40,895 nt of DNA from CALKXV01 sp964632495 (GTDB lineage: Bacteria > Pseudomonadota > Alphaproteobacteria > Rhodobacterales > Rhodobacteraceae): positions 1 to 40,895 of the forward strand of contig CAZWDS010000024.1 of the NCBI GenBank assembly GCA_964632495.1. The letters are read 5' to 3'. The first letter of the stretch is position 1, and every line of letters begins with the position of its first letter. Position numbers and translations under genes: made by a program. This document shows, one piece after another, positions 1 through 7,077 of the stretch. The notes beneath the pieces are model-generated. The model did not search any database and was not told the DNA's origin. It saw only the letters and a list, made by a program, of their open reading frames with translations.

Positions 1-462
1 GGGATAGCCAAACTCTTCGCCGATTTTCAGCGCATCTTCCACCGTGTCGATACCGCCGTCAGACCCCGGCACGCAAGGCACGCCCAACTTTTTCATCGTG
101 TCCTTGGCGGTGATCTTGTCGCCCATGATGCGGATGTGTTCGGCCGAGGGGCCGATGAAGGTCAGCCCGTGGTCTTCCAGAATTTGTACGAACTTGGCGT
201 TCTCTGACAAAAAGCCATAGCCCGGATGGATCGCTTGAGCCCCGGTGATTTCACAGGCTGAAACGATGGCCGGGATCGACAGATAGCTTTCGGTGCCGGG
301 TGGCGGGCCGATGCAGACGCTTTCGTCGGCCATCCGCACATGCATGGCGTCGGTGTCGGCGGTGGAATGCACGGCGACACTTGTGATGCCCATTTCTCGG
401 CAGGCGCGGATAACGCGCAGTGCGATTTCGCCCCGATTGGCGATCAGGATTTTGTCGAACAT
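1..462 (-). CDS. accC: Biotin carboxylase subunit of acetyl-CoA carboxylase (5' part, runs off window)
   Basis: Reading the minus strand from the ATG at 462 gives 154 open codons to the window edge. The protein begins MFDKILIANRGEIALRVIRA, the classic N-terminus of biotin carboxylase, and continues with HPGYGFLSENAKF and GPSAEHIRIMGDKITAK, which belong to the biotin-carboxylase N domain and the start of the ATP-grasp region. The enzyme carboxylates the biotin carried on AccB using ATP and bicarbonate, the first step of fatty-acid synthesis. It lies 10 bp downstream of accB on the same strand, the usual accBC operon. The C-terminal two thirds lie outside the window. Identification is secure; only the 3' end is unseen. 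Confidence 0.96.
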   Translation of the reverse strand, partial: MFDKILIANRGEIALRVIRACREMGITSVAVHSTADTDAMHVRMADESVCIGPPPGTESYLSIPAIVSACEITGAQAIHPGYGFLSENAKFVQILEDHGLTFIGPSAEHIRIMGDKITAKDTMKKLGVPCVPGSDGGIDTVEDALKIGEEFGYP

Positions 463-472
463 GGCCAAGCGC

Positions 473-958
473 CTACTCGACCACCATCAGGGGCGCACCG
501 AATTCGACCGGTGCACCGTCTTCGACCAGAATGCGCTTCACCGTACCGGTTTTTGGCGCCGGGATCTGGTTCATGGTCTTCATAGCTTCGATGATCAAAA
601 GAGGTTGGCCTTCGGTCACTTTGTCGCCGACCGTAACGAAGGCTGGGGCTTCGGGTTCGGGGGACAAATAGACGGTGCCGACCATAGGCGAGACGATCGC
701 ACCCGGCAGGCTGGTTGGATCGCCGTCGCCTTCGGCCGGTGCCGCGACGGGCGCAGCGGGTACGGCAACCGGTGCTGCGGCAGGCATTTGCACGGCAACG
801 GGTGGTGCGACCGAACTGATGCGGCTGACACGCACATTTAGACTGCCGTCCTCGGGATAGTCCCGTTTCACCTGCAATTCGGAAAGATCGTTGTCGCTTA
901 AAAGCTCGGCCAATGCCTTGATGAATTCTACGTCATCATCGTGCGATCGCGTTGCCAT
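473..958 (-). CDS. accB: Biotin carboxyl carrier protein of acetyl-CoA carboxylase
   Basis: The 161-aa protein has an N-terminal helical region (residues 1-45), an Ala/Pro/Val-rich linker (about 50-85) and a C-terminal biotinyl domain. The biotin-attachment motif EAMKTMNQIPA is near residue 125; the Lys in AMKTM is the biotinylated residue. The more familiar form is AMKMM or AMKLM, so Thr is a mild variant. It carries carboxybiotin between AccC and the carboxyltransferase. Start MATRSHDDDVEF at 958 fits, with a purine-rich GAGGGG just upstream. It is first in the accBC operon and is divergent from preT across about 160 bp. Length and layout are normal for the family. Confidence 0.96.
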   Translation of the reverse strand: MATRSHDDDVEFIKALAELLSDNDLSELQVKRDYPEDGSLNVRVSRISSVAPPVAVQMPAAAPVAVPAAPVAAPAEGDGDPTSLPGAIVSPMVGTVYLSPEPEAPAFVTVGDKVTEGQPLLIIEAMKTMNQIPAPKTGTVKRILVEDGAPVEFGAPLMVVE

Positions 959-978
959 GCGTGCCCCTCAGTTCTGCC

Positions 979-1020
979 CTGTTGTCGTTGCAAATCTATA
1001 TAAGCAAGCCGGACGTAAAG
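979..1020 (-). promoter_or_regulatory. Possible accB promoter
   Basis: On the minus strand TTTTCC (plus positions about 1018-1023) is followed, 17 bases later, by TATATA (about 995-1000), upstream of accB. The spacing is right for a sigma-70-type promoter but the -35 match is weak. This is inference from sequence only. Confidence 0.3.
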
Positions 1021-1054
1021 GAAAAGCACCTTCGCAAAAGTACCATTTCAAAAA

Positions 1055-1070
1055 TTTACCAGTTGATAAA
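1055..1070. promoter_or_regulatory. Candidate degenerate RutR operator upstream of preT
   Basis: TTTACCAGTTGATAAA matches the E. coli RutR consensus TTGACCAnnTGGTCAA at 11 of 14 fixed positions and keeps the inverted symmetry (TTTA.CA..TG.TAAA). It lies about 50 bp before the preT start codon. A much better copy sits at 5777-5792, beside the rutR gene. The AT-rich context makes chance similarity more likely, so this is a moderate call. Confidence 0.4.
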
Positions 1071-1118
1071 ATTTTTTCCTGTGGCAAGCTGAAGGCAGGC
1101 AGCCAAGGAGAGCATCCC

Positions 1119-2456
1119 ATGACGAACTCGCCGCGCACGCCCGGGGTTGCACCGGCGCGATTGACGCCTGAGGTTCTGGCCGAGAATTTCGAAGATCTGC
1201 ATGCGCCCTTTGATGGGCACGAGGCCTTGGTGGCTGCGGACCGCTGCTATTTCTGCCATGATGCGCCTTGCATAACGGCGTGCCCGACGGCCATTGATAT
1301 CCCATTGTTCATTCGCCAGATTCAGGCGGGTCAGCCGGATGGGGCTGGCCAGACGATCTTTGATCAGAACATCTTAGGTGGCATGTGCGCCCGGGTCTGC
1401 CCGACCGAAACTTTGTGCGAGCAAGCCTGTGTGCGCGAAGCCGCCGAAGGCAAGCCGGTCGAGATTGGCCGGTTGCAACGCTATGCGACGGACGGATTGA
1501 TGGCGGGCGGTGTGCATCCGTTCAGTCGTGGCGAACCGACAGGAAAACGTGTGGCCGTGGTCGGCGCCGGTCCTGCGGGATTGGCCTGTGCGCATCGTTT
1601 GGCGATGAAAGGCCATGACGTGGTGATCTATGACGCGCGTCCCAAACCGGGTGGGCTGAATGAATATGGAATCGCCAGTTATAAAACAGTGGAAAACTTT
1701 GCGCAGGCCGAAGTGGATTGGTTGCTGCAAATCGGTGGAATCACAATCGAATATGAACGTCCCCTTGGCGCGGTTCTGACGCTGGACGCTTTGAGCAATG
1801 ACCATGACGCCATTTTCTTAGGCATCGGGCTTCAGGGCGTGAATGCACTGACCTCGGATGGGGCAGACAAAGATAACGTACGGGATGCCGTGGATTTCAT
1901 TTCCGAGTTGCGTCAGGCGGGTGATCTTACCTCCCTGTCCGTCGGGCGCCGTGTCGTGGTGATCGGCGGCGGCATGACCGCCGTCGACGCCGCGGTACAA
2001 TCCAAGCTTTTGGGCGCGGAAGATGTGACGATTGTATATCGTCGTGGTCAGGACGCGATGCCAGCCAGTCCTTATGAACAGGACTTGGCGGCCTCAAAGG
2101 GCGTGCGGCTGGTGTTCAACGCCAAGCCCGTCGCGGTCCATGGCAACGGATCTGTGCGAGAGGTCGAATTCGAATACACCGAAAGCAGCGCAACGGGCCT
2201 GAAGGGCACGGGCGAGATGTTCCGTCTTGCCGCCGATCAGCTTTTGCTGGCCATCGGGCAAACGTTGGACGGCGTGCCGGAGGGGTTGGAGCTGGACGGC
2301 CCTAAAATTGCCGTTTCGGGGGCAGGGCGCACGTCGATCCCATTGGTCTGGGCCGGCGGTGATTGCGCGGCGGGCGGCGACGATTTGACGGTGACGGCCG
2401 TGGCGGAAGGGCGCGACGCGGCGGAAGACATTCATAGAAACCTGTTGGGGCTTTGA
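1119..2456 (+). CDS. preT: NAD-dependent dihydropyrimidine dehydrogenase, PreT (flavin/Fe-S) subunit
   Basis: The 445-aa protein resembles the N-terminal half of mammalian dihydropyrimidine dehydrogenase and the GltD family. Cys-rich segments CYFCHDAPCITACP and CARVCPTETLCEQACV (within residues 40-105) bind Fe-S clusters. GAGPAGLACAHRLAMKG is the FAD Rossmann motif and VVVIGGGMTAVDAA the NAD(P)-binding motif; the AGGDCAAGGDD segment near the C-terminus is a typical flavoprotein signature. It passes electrons from NAD(P)H to PreA for uracil/thymine reduction to the dihydro form. Start ATG 1119 has AAGGAG eight bases upstream; the longer in-frame extension back to 891 overlaps the accB 5' end and is rejected. 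preA follows after 79 bp holding a two-hairpin element. Confidence 0.93.
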   Translation: MTNSPRTPGVAPARLTPEVLAENFEDLHAPFDGHEALVAADRCYFCHDAPCITACPTAIDIPLFIRQIQAGQPDGAGQTIFDQNILGGMCARVCPTETLCEQACVREAAEGKPVEIGRLQRYATDGLMAGGVHPFSRGEPTGKRVAVVGAGPAGLACAHRLAMKGHDVVIYDARPKPGGLNEYGIASYKTVENFAQAEVDWLLQIGGITIEYERPLGAVLTLDALSNDHDAIFLGIGLQGVNALTSDGADKDNVRDAVDFISELRQAGDLTSLSVGRRVVVIGGGMTAVDAAVQSKLLGAEDVTIVYRRGQDAMPASPYEQDLAASKGVRLVFNAKPVAVHGNGSVREVEFEYTESSATGLKGTGEMFRLAADQLLLAIGQTLDGVPEGLELDGPKIAVSGAGRTSIPLVWAGGDCAAGGDDLTVTAVAEGRDAAEDIHRNLLGL

Positions 2457-2461
2457 AGGAG

Positions 2462-2505
2462 GCAAAAAATGCGCATTTTTTGCACCGATTTCTGCGCAGA
2501 AATCG
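2462..2505. repeat. Two-hairpin palindromic element between preT and preA
   Basis: Two perfect palindromes lie two bases apart. 2462-2483 is a 22-base palindrome (half-site GCAAAAAATGC). 2486-2505 is a 20-base palindrome (half-site CGATTTCTGC). The first has a GC centre and an A/T-rich arm; neither is followed by a T tract, so a classic terminator is unlikely. The same layout, with partly different bases but kept pairing, recurs at 11708-11779. It may act as an intercistronic RNA stabiliser or be a REP-like dispersed element. Confidence 0.75.
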
Positions 2506-2535
2506 CCCCTCGACCGGACGTGAAGGAGAGCCAAC

Positions 2536-3840
2536 ATGGCTGATCTAACAAGCAATTTCATTGGCATCAAAAGCCCAAATCCCTTCTGGCTGGCCTCGGC
2601 GCCGCCGACCGACAAGGAATACAACGTCCGCCGCGCGTTCGAAGCCGGTTGGGGCGGTGTCGTCTGGAAGACGCTTGGCGAAGCGGGGCCTCCGATCGTC
2701 AACGTCAACGGACCACGTTATGGCGTTATTTATGGAGCAGACCGGCGCGTTTTGGGGATCAATAATATCGAGTTGATCACGGATCGTCCGCTTGAGGTGA
2801 ATTTGGAAGAAATCACGCGGGTGAAGAAGGATTACCCCGACCGCGCTCTTGTCACCTCGATCATGGTGCCTTGCGAAGAAGCCGCCTGGAAAGAGATCCT
2901 GCCCCGCGTCGAAGACACCGGCACTGACGGGATCGAGCTGAACTTTGGCTGCCCTCACGGGATGAGTGAGCGCGGCATGGGGTCGGCCGTGGGTCAGGTG
3001 CCCGAATACATCCAGATGGTGACCGAGTGGTGCAAGGAACACTGCGACATGCCGGTGATCGTCAAGCTGACGCCGAACATCACCGACATTCGATACCCCG
3101 CACGTGCCGCTCATGCGGGCAAAGCCGATGCAGTCAGCCTGATCAATACGGTGTCGTCGATCACATCCGTGAACCTTGATACGATGAGCCCCGAGCCTTC
3201 GATTGATGGCAAAGGCAGCCATGGTGGCTATTGCGGCGCGGCGGTGAAACCGATTGCGCTGAACATGGTGGCCGAGATTGCGCGCGACCCGGAAACCGCC
3301 GACCTGCCGATCAGCGGTATTGGCGGCGTGACCACATGGCGCGACGCGGCCGAGTATTTGGCTTTGGGCGCGGGCAACGTGCAGGTTTGCACGGCGGCGA
3401 TGGTTTATGGCTTTGGCATCATCAAGGAACTGACGGCAGGTCTGTCGAACTGGATGGACGAAAAGGGCTATGCCTCGGTCGCCGAAGTGTCGGGTCGTGC
3501 GGTGCCGAATGTGACGGACTGGCAGTACCTGAACCTGAACTACGTGACCAAAGCGCGGATCGATCAGGACGCCTGTATCAAGTGCGGCCGGTGTTACGCG
3601 GCCTGCGAGGATACATCGCACCAAGCAATTTCCATGAGCACCGACCGCACGTTCGAGGTGATCGACGAAGAATGCGTGGCTTGTAACCTTTGCATTGATG
3701 TTTGTCCGGTCGAAAACTGCATCACCATGGAAGAACTGCAACCCGGCACCGTGGATGCTCGCACCGGCAAACCTGTTGAGGCGGATTACGCAAACTGGAC
3801 AATGCACCCAAACAATCCGGCAAGCCGCGCCGCCGAATGA
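2536..3840 (+). CDS. preA: NAD-dependent dihydropyrimidine dehydrogenase, PreA (catalytic) subunit
   Basis: The 434-aa protein has an N-terminal DHOD-type FMN barrel (about residues 1-320) and a C-terminal two-cluster ferredoxin domain. ELNFGCPHGMSERGMG (135-149) and KLTPNITDI are pyrimidine-reductase motifs. CIKCGRCYAAC (from residue 347) and CVACNLCIDVC (from residue 380) each bind a [4Fe-4S] cluster. With PreT it reduces uracil or thymine. At the place where mammalian DPD has its active-site Cys (in ACGQ, recalled from the family) this protein reads SAVGQ, with Val152. Start ATG 2536 has GGAGAG upstream. The stop overlaps the next ATG by 4 bases. Confidence 0.95.
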   Translation: MADLTSNFIGIKSPNPFWLASAPPTDKEYNVRRAFEAGWGGVVWKTLGEAGPPIVNVNGPRYGVIYGADRRVLGINNIELITDRPLEVNLEEITRVKKDYPDRALVTSIMVPCEEAAWKEILPRVEDTGTDGIELNFGCPHGMSERGMGSAVGQVPEYIQMVTEWCKEHCDMPVIVKLTPNITDIRYPARAAHAGKADAVSLINTVSSITSVNLDTMSPEPSIDGKGSHGGYCGAAVKPIALNMVAEIARDPETADLPISGIGGVTTWRDAAEYLALGAGNVQVCTAAMVYGFGIIKELTAGLSNWMDEKGYASVAEVSGRAVPNVTDWQYLNLNYVTKARIDQDACIKCGRCYAACEDTSHQAISMSTDRTFEVIDEECVACNLCIDVCPVENCITMEELQPGTVDARTGKPVEADYANWTMHPNNPASRAAE

Positions 3841-4484
3841 GCCTTCTGGAAACCGCATGGAAACAGCGCGAGGAAGATGTTTATCCCGCGATGTTCGGGC
3901 CGGTGGCACAGGGTATATTTCCGTTGTCGCAGGATACGTTCGCGGCGTTCGGGGACGTGAACATTGACCCGCACTGGCTGACCCACGGTATCTTCGAATT
4001 TGCGCCGACCGACACGCGAAACAGCTGGCTTTATGTCACGTCCGGCTATTCCAATCCTTGGGAAGATGTCGTCGAGCCGGTCCCGCCGGGACAAGATTCG
4101 GGCGCGGGCGTCGAGTTTGTCTTGGAAAGTGACCGGCAGGGGGATTGGGCCATCGTCGCTTTGCAGCGGTTTCTGGCCTTTGAGCTTGTGATGGCCACGG
4201 GGCAGTTTGGTCGCGGCACGCCTTTGGGGCTGAATGATCGCATTCCGCTAGGTGCGCCAATTGACGGAACGGCGAGCGGCACCATCACCAACGTGATCCT
4301 TGCCGCGTCACAGTGGCCAGAGATACATCTGGTCTCGGGCGAAGCGATGTTCGTCCAATACGTGGGCATCACAGATGCCGAGCATGATCTGGCCAAGACA
4401 GAAGGCTCACCGGCCCTGTTGAACAAGCTGGCCAAAGCCGGGGCTGTGCCTGTCATTGCGCCGGATCGCGCTTCGGTCATCTGA
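3837..4484 (+). CDS. Suppressor-of-fused (SUFU) domain protein
   Basis: This 215-aa protein reads as a bacterial SUFU-domain protein. Supporting segments are the LYVTSGYSNPWE motif near residue 65, followed by GAGVEFVLES, the WAIVALQRFLAFEL helix and the C-terminal HLVSGEAMFVQYVGITDAE. Bacterial SUFU proteins are often of unknown role; some serve as immunity proteins in polymorphic-toxin loci, but no toxin gene is visible here. Its ATG overlaps the preA stop (ATGA), so it is translationally coupled to the dehydrogenase. I do not know a role for SUFU in pyrimidine reduction. No signal peptide or membrane segment is seen, so it should be cytoplasmic. Family call fairly confident, function unknown. 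Confidence 0.8.
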   Translation: MSLLETAWKQREEDVYPAMFGPVAQGIFPLSQDTFAAFGDVNIDPHWLTHGIFEFAPTDTRNSWLYVTSGYSNPWEDVVEPVPPGQDSGAGVEFVLESDRQGDWAIVALQRFLAFELVMATGQFGRGTPLGLNDRIPLGAPIDGTASGTITNVILAASQWPEIHLVSGEAMFVQYVGITDAEHDLAKTEGSPALLNKLAKAGAVPVIAPDRASVI

Positions 4485-4508
4485 GGGACCAACAGTCAAG
4501 CGAATGTC

Positions 4509-5036
4509 TTAGCGTGCCACATCCACGCTTGCGGGATCTTTCTGATCAGCCATGGATTTGGTCTCGGAAAAGCTTGCTTCGGCCTTTTCCGTTCGCGTCG
4601 GTGGCGGATCGGCTGGCAGTTCGGCTTGCGCAAAAGCCTCTTCCGACGCAGGTGCGCGGTCGGGGGGATCGCTTACCTCTGCGACACGCGGCTCGGTTTG
4701 CGCGCCGTCGGGTGGATCAAAGGCGACACGGGCCTGTCGTTCCAAGGGGCTTTCCTTGAAGGTGGGCGGTGGTCCGGCGTGTTGATCGACGTTCTGTTGG
4801 GAACGATCCGTACGCTCTGCGGTTTCTTGATCGCGAAGTCTTGGGGCAACGGCTGCTTGTTCGGTCGCCTGAACAGCGATGGACGTCTCAGCCTTGATAT
4901 TGGCCGCCGCGGATTCTCCGGAACTTGTGCGCGCTGTTTCGGGCGCTTGCGGCTGCGATGTCTTCTGGGCGGTGACAGCGGGTGCGGGTTGCACCGGCTT
5001 CACGACCGCAGTCGATACATTTGCAGCGGGAAACAT
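4509..5036 (-). CDS. Hypothetical low-complexity (probably disordered) protein
   Basis: The 175-aa reading frame starts MFPAANVSTAVVKPVQPAP, with AGAGGA eight bases before the ATG at 5036. It is dominated by Ala, Pro, Glu, Thr, Ser and Gln, with almost no large hydrophobics after the first 20 residues, no Cys and no recognisable domain. Repeated short stretches such as DPPDGA, SDPPDRA and ADPPPTRT are visible. Such composition predicts intrinsic disorder. It lies just downstream of rutR on the same strand and converges with the SUFU gene. An in-frame extension to 5063 is possible but has a poorer start. Function unknown; its coding nature is supported by the ribosome-binding site and intact frame. 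Confidence 0.6.
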   Translation of the reverse strand: MFPAANVSTAVVKPVQPAPAVTAQKTSQPQAPETARTSSGESAAANIKAETSIAVQATEQAAVAPRLRDQETAERTDRSQQNVDQHAGPPPTFKESPLERQARVAFDPPDGAQTEPRVAEVSDPPDRAPASEEAFAQAELPADPPPTRTEKAEASFSETKSMADQKDPASVDVAR

Positions 5037-5098
5037 ATTTGTGGTCCTCTTACAGACCCCCACAAGTTTTATCGTGACCCAGAGAGGTGGAGAAAAAG

Positions 5099-5722
5099 TT
5101 AAATTGGGCGTGGCGTCAGAACTGATCTGTACAGCGTCATCAAAAAAGCCTCGGCGTCGGGGAAATGCGTATCACCATCCGACCGAAGAATGCCGCCAAC
5201 CTGCACGCTGAAGTCTGCATAATGCTGGGTCGTCGCCCAGATGGAAAAGATCAAATGGTAAGGATCAATTTCCGCAATCCGTCCGTCATCTGCCCAGCTT
5301 TTGAACAAGGCGCACTTTTGATCGACAAGTTGGCGCAAAGGGCCTTCGATCTGATCCAGAATACGCGGCGCCCCTTGGACGATTTCATTGGCGAACAGAC
5401 GGCTTTCGCGGGGGTAATCGCGGCTCATCTGAAGTTTGCGCCGCACATAGCCCAAGATTTCGTCCACCGGATCACCGCGCCCGTCCACGTCAATCAACGG
5501 ATTCAGCCAAGTGTCCAGCAACGACGACAGAACTTCGGTGTAAATCGCCTCTTTTGACGGGAAATAATACAGAAGGTTCGGCTTTGACAAACCAGCCGCA
5601 CTGGCGATCTTGTCCAGCGTCGCGCCCCGAAACCCCTCGGCGGAAAAAACATCCAAAGCGCCGTCCAGAATAGCCTCGCGGTTTTTCTTCTGGATGCGCG
5701 TTTGCGGTGAATTGGCGTTCAA
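5099..5722 (-). CDS. rutR: TetR-family regulator of pyrimidine catabolism, RutR type
   Basis: The 207-aa protein has the TetR N-terminal helix-turn-helix (REAILDGALDVFSAEGFRGA then LDKIASAAGLSKPNLLYYF, residues 14-55). Its C-terminal domain closely follows E. coli RutR: KLQMSRDYPRESRLFANEI, DPYHLIFSIWATTQHYADF. RutR is a uracil-responsive repressor. Here it sits between the preTA genes and the dihydropyrimidine-hydrolysis operon, the expected targets. The start codon is TTG (5722-5720), supported by GGGAG six bases upstream; no ATG fits better. A near-consensus RutR operator lies 55 bp upstream and overlaps a possible -35 box for rutR itself, suggesting autoregulation. Confidence 0.9.
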   Translation of the reverse strand: MNANSPQTRIQKKNREAILDGALDVFSAEGFRGATLDKIASAAGLSKPNLLYYFPSKEAIYTEVLSSLLDTWLNPLIDVDGRGDPVDEILGYVRRKLQMSRDYPRESRLFANEIVQGAPRILDQIEGPLRQLVDQKCALFKSWADDGRIAEIDPYHLIFSIWATTQHYADFSVQVGGILRSDGDTHFPDAEAFLMTLYRSVLTPRPI

Positions 5723-5744
5723 CGGAAACTCCCGGCCTTGCGGC

Positions 5745-5772
5745 TTGACTGGCCTTTAACCTCTGCTAGCGT
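5745..5772 (+). promoter_or_regulatory. Predicted promoter of the dihydropyrimidine-hydrolysis/transport operon
   Basis: TTGACT (5745-5750, 5 of 6 to consensus) is followed after 16 bases by TAGCGT (5767-5772, weak -10). The predicted start of transcription falls inside the RutR operator at 5777-5792, a classic repression geometry. The weak -10 keeps confidence moderate. Confidence 0.45.
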
Positions 5773-5776
5773 GTTC

Positions 5777-5792
5777 CTGACCGTTTGGTCAA
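5777..5792. promoter_or_regulatory. RutR operator
   Basis: CTGACCGTTTGGTCAA matches the published E. coli RutR consensus TTGACCAnnTGGTCAA at 12 of 14 fixed bases. It lies in the 104-bp gap between the divergent rutR homologue and the amidohydrolase gene. On the minus strand its TTGACC could serve as the -35 element of rutR, so one site could control both directions. Confidence 0.8.
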
Positions 5793-5826
5793 TAATGCAT
5801 TGCAATCTTCGCCCAAGGGGACAGCC

Positions 5827-7077
5827 ATGAGCACACCCGCCGCCAACATGCGCATCGACGGAGACCGTCTTTGGGACAGTTTGATGGAGATGGCCCAAAT
5901 CGGCCCCGGCATCGCAGGCGGTAACAACCGCCAGACCCTGACGGATGAAGACAGCGAAGGCCGCCACCTGTTCCAGAAATGGTGCGACGCGGCAGGCTGC
6001 ACCATGGGCGTCGACGAAATGGGCAATATGTTCGCGCGTCGCGAAGGCACGGACCCGGACGCGCTGCCGGTCTATGTCGGCTCTCATCTGGACACGCAGC
6101 CCACGGGCGGCAAATACGATGGCGTGCTGGGTGTCTTGGGTGGCTTGGAGATTGTCCGCACCCTGAACGATCTGGGCATCAAGACCAAGCATCCGATCGT
6201 TGTCACCAACTGGACCAACGAAGAAGGCACACGCTATGCGCCCGCCATGCTGGCGTCCGGTGTGTTTGCGGGCAAGCACACCTTGGATTGGGCCTATGAC
6301 AAGGTGGATGCGGCGGGCAAACGCTTTGGGGACGAGTTGGAACGGATCGGCTGGAAGGGGCCTGAAAAGGTCGGCGACCGCAAGATGCACGCCTTCTTTG
6401 AACTTCACATCGAACAAGGGCCCATCCTTGAAGCCGAGGGCAAAGATATCGGCGTTGTCACCCACGGTCAGGGCCTCCGTTGGATCGAATGCACGATCAC
6501 GGGCAAGGAAAGCCACACAGGCTCAACCCCCATGCACATGCGAAAGAACGCCGGACGCGGTTTGGCGCTGGTGACCGAGCTGGTCCACGAGATCGCCATG
6601 AAGAACCAGCCCAATGCGGTCGGGGCGATTGGTCATGTGGACGTCTACCCGAACTCCCGCAACATCATCCCCGGCAAGGTCGTCTTCACCGTCGACATGC
6701 GCACCCACATTCTGGACAAGCTGAACGGAATGGTCGCCGAACTGATGGAGCGCGCGCCGAAACTGTGCGAAGACATCGAAGTGTCGTTTGAGGCCGAGAT
6801 CGTCGGTCAATTCGACCCACCCGCCTTTGATGAGGGCTGCGTAAGCGCGGTGCGCGACGCGGCGGAACGGCTTGGCTATGGCCACATGGACATCGTCTCG
6901 GGCGCCGGTCACGATGCATGTTGGATCAATGATGTGGCACCCACGGCAATGGTCATGTGCCCTTGTGTAGATGGCCTCAGCCACAACGAGGCCGAAGAGA
7001 TTTCCAAAGAATGGTCCACAGCGGGCGCGGATGTTTTGTTTCACGCAGTTGTGGAGACGGCGGGGATTGTGGAGTGA
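5827..7077 (+). CDS. Zn-dependent N-carbamoyl amidohydrolase (beta-ureidopropionase type)
   Basis: The 416-aa protein belongs to the M20-like hydantoinase/carbamoylase family. Metal and substrate motifs are in order: GSHLDTQPTGGKYDGVLGVL, NEEGTRYAPAM, FELHIEQGPILE, the dimerisation-domain segment ITGKESHTGSTPMHMRKNA, and GAGHDACWI near the C-terminus. In this setting it most likely hydrolyses N-carbamoyl-beta-alanine (and the methyl form from thymine) to beta-alanine, CO2 and ammonia; allantoate amidohydrolase is the main alternative. The start is ATG 5827 with AAGGGG upstream; the longer frame from 5785 would begin within the RutR operator and is rejected. It is first in the + strand operon; its TGA overlaps a GTG start. 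Confidence 0.88.
   Translation: MSTPAANMRIDGDRLWDSLMEMAQIGPGIAGGNNRQTLTDEDSEGRHLFQKWCDAAGCTMGVDEMGNMFARREGTDPDALPVYVGSHLDTQPTGGKYDGVLGVLGGLEIVRTLNDLGIKTKHPIVVTNWTNEEGTRYAPAMLASGVFAGKHTLDWAYDKVDAAGKRFGDELERIGWKGPEKVGDRKMHAFFELHIEQGPILEAEGKDIGVVTHGQGLRWIECTITGKESHTGSTPMHMRKNAGRGLALVTELVHEIAMKNQPNAVGAIGHVDVYPNSRNIIPGKVVFTVDMRTHILDKLNGMVAELMERAPKLCEDIEVSFEAEIVGQFDPPAFDEGCVSAVRDAAERLGYGHMDIVSGAGHDACWINDVAPTAMVMCPCVDGLSHNEAEEISKEWSTAGADVLFHAVVETAGIVE

Noticed and set aside
891..1118. Longer N-terminus of preT from 891
   Set aside because: It would run through the accB start and promoter region; ATG 1119 has an AAGGAG at good spacing.
2545..3909. 454-aa open frame on the minus strand opposite preA
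   Set aside because: It is the mirror of a strongly coding, GC3-rich gene; its product is rich in His/Arg with no domain, and preA is certain.
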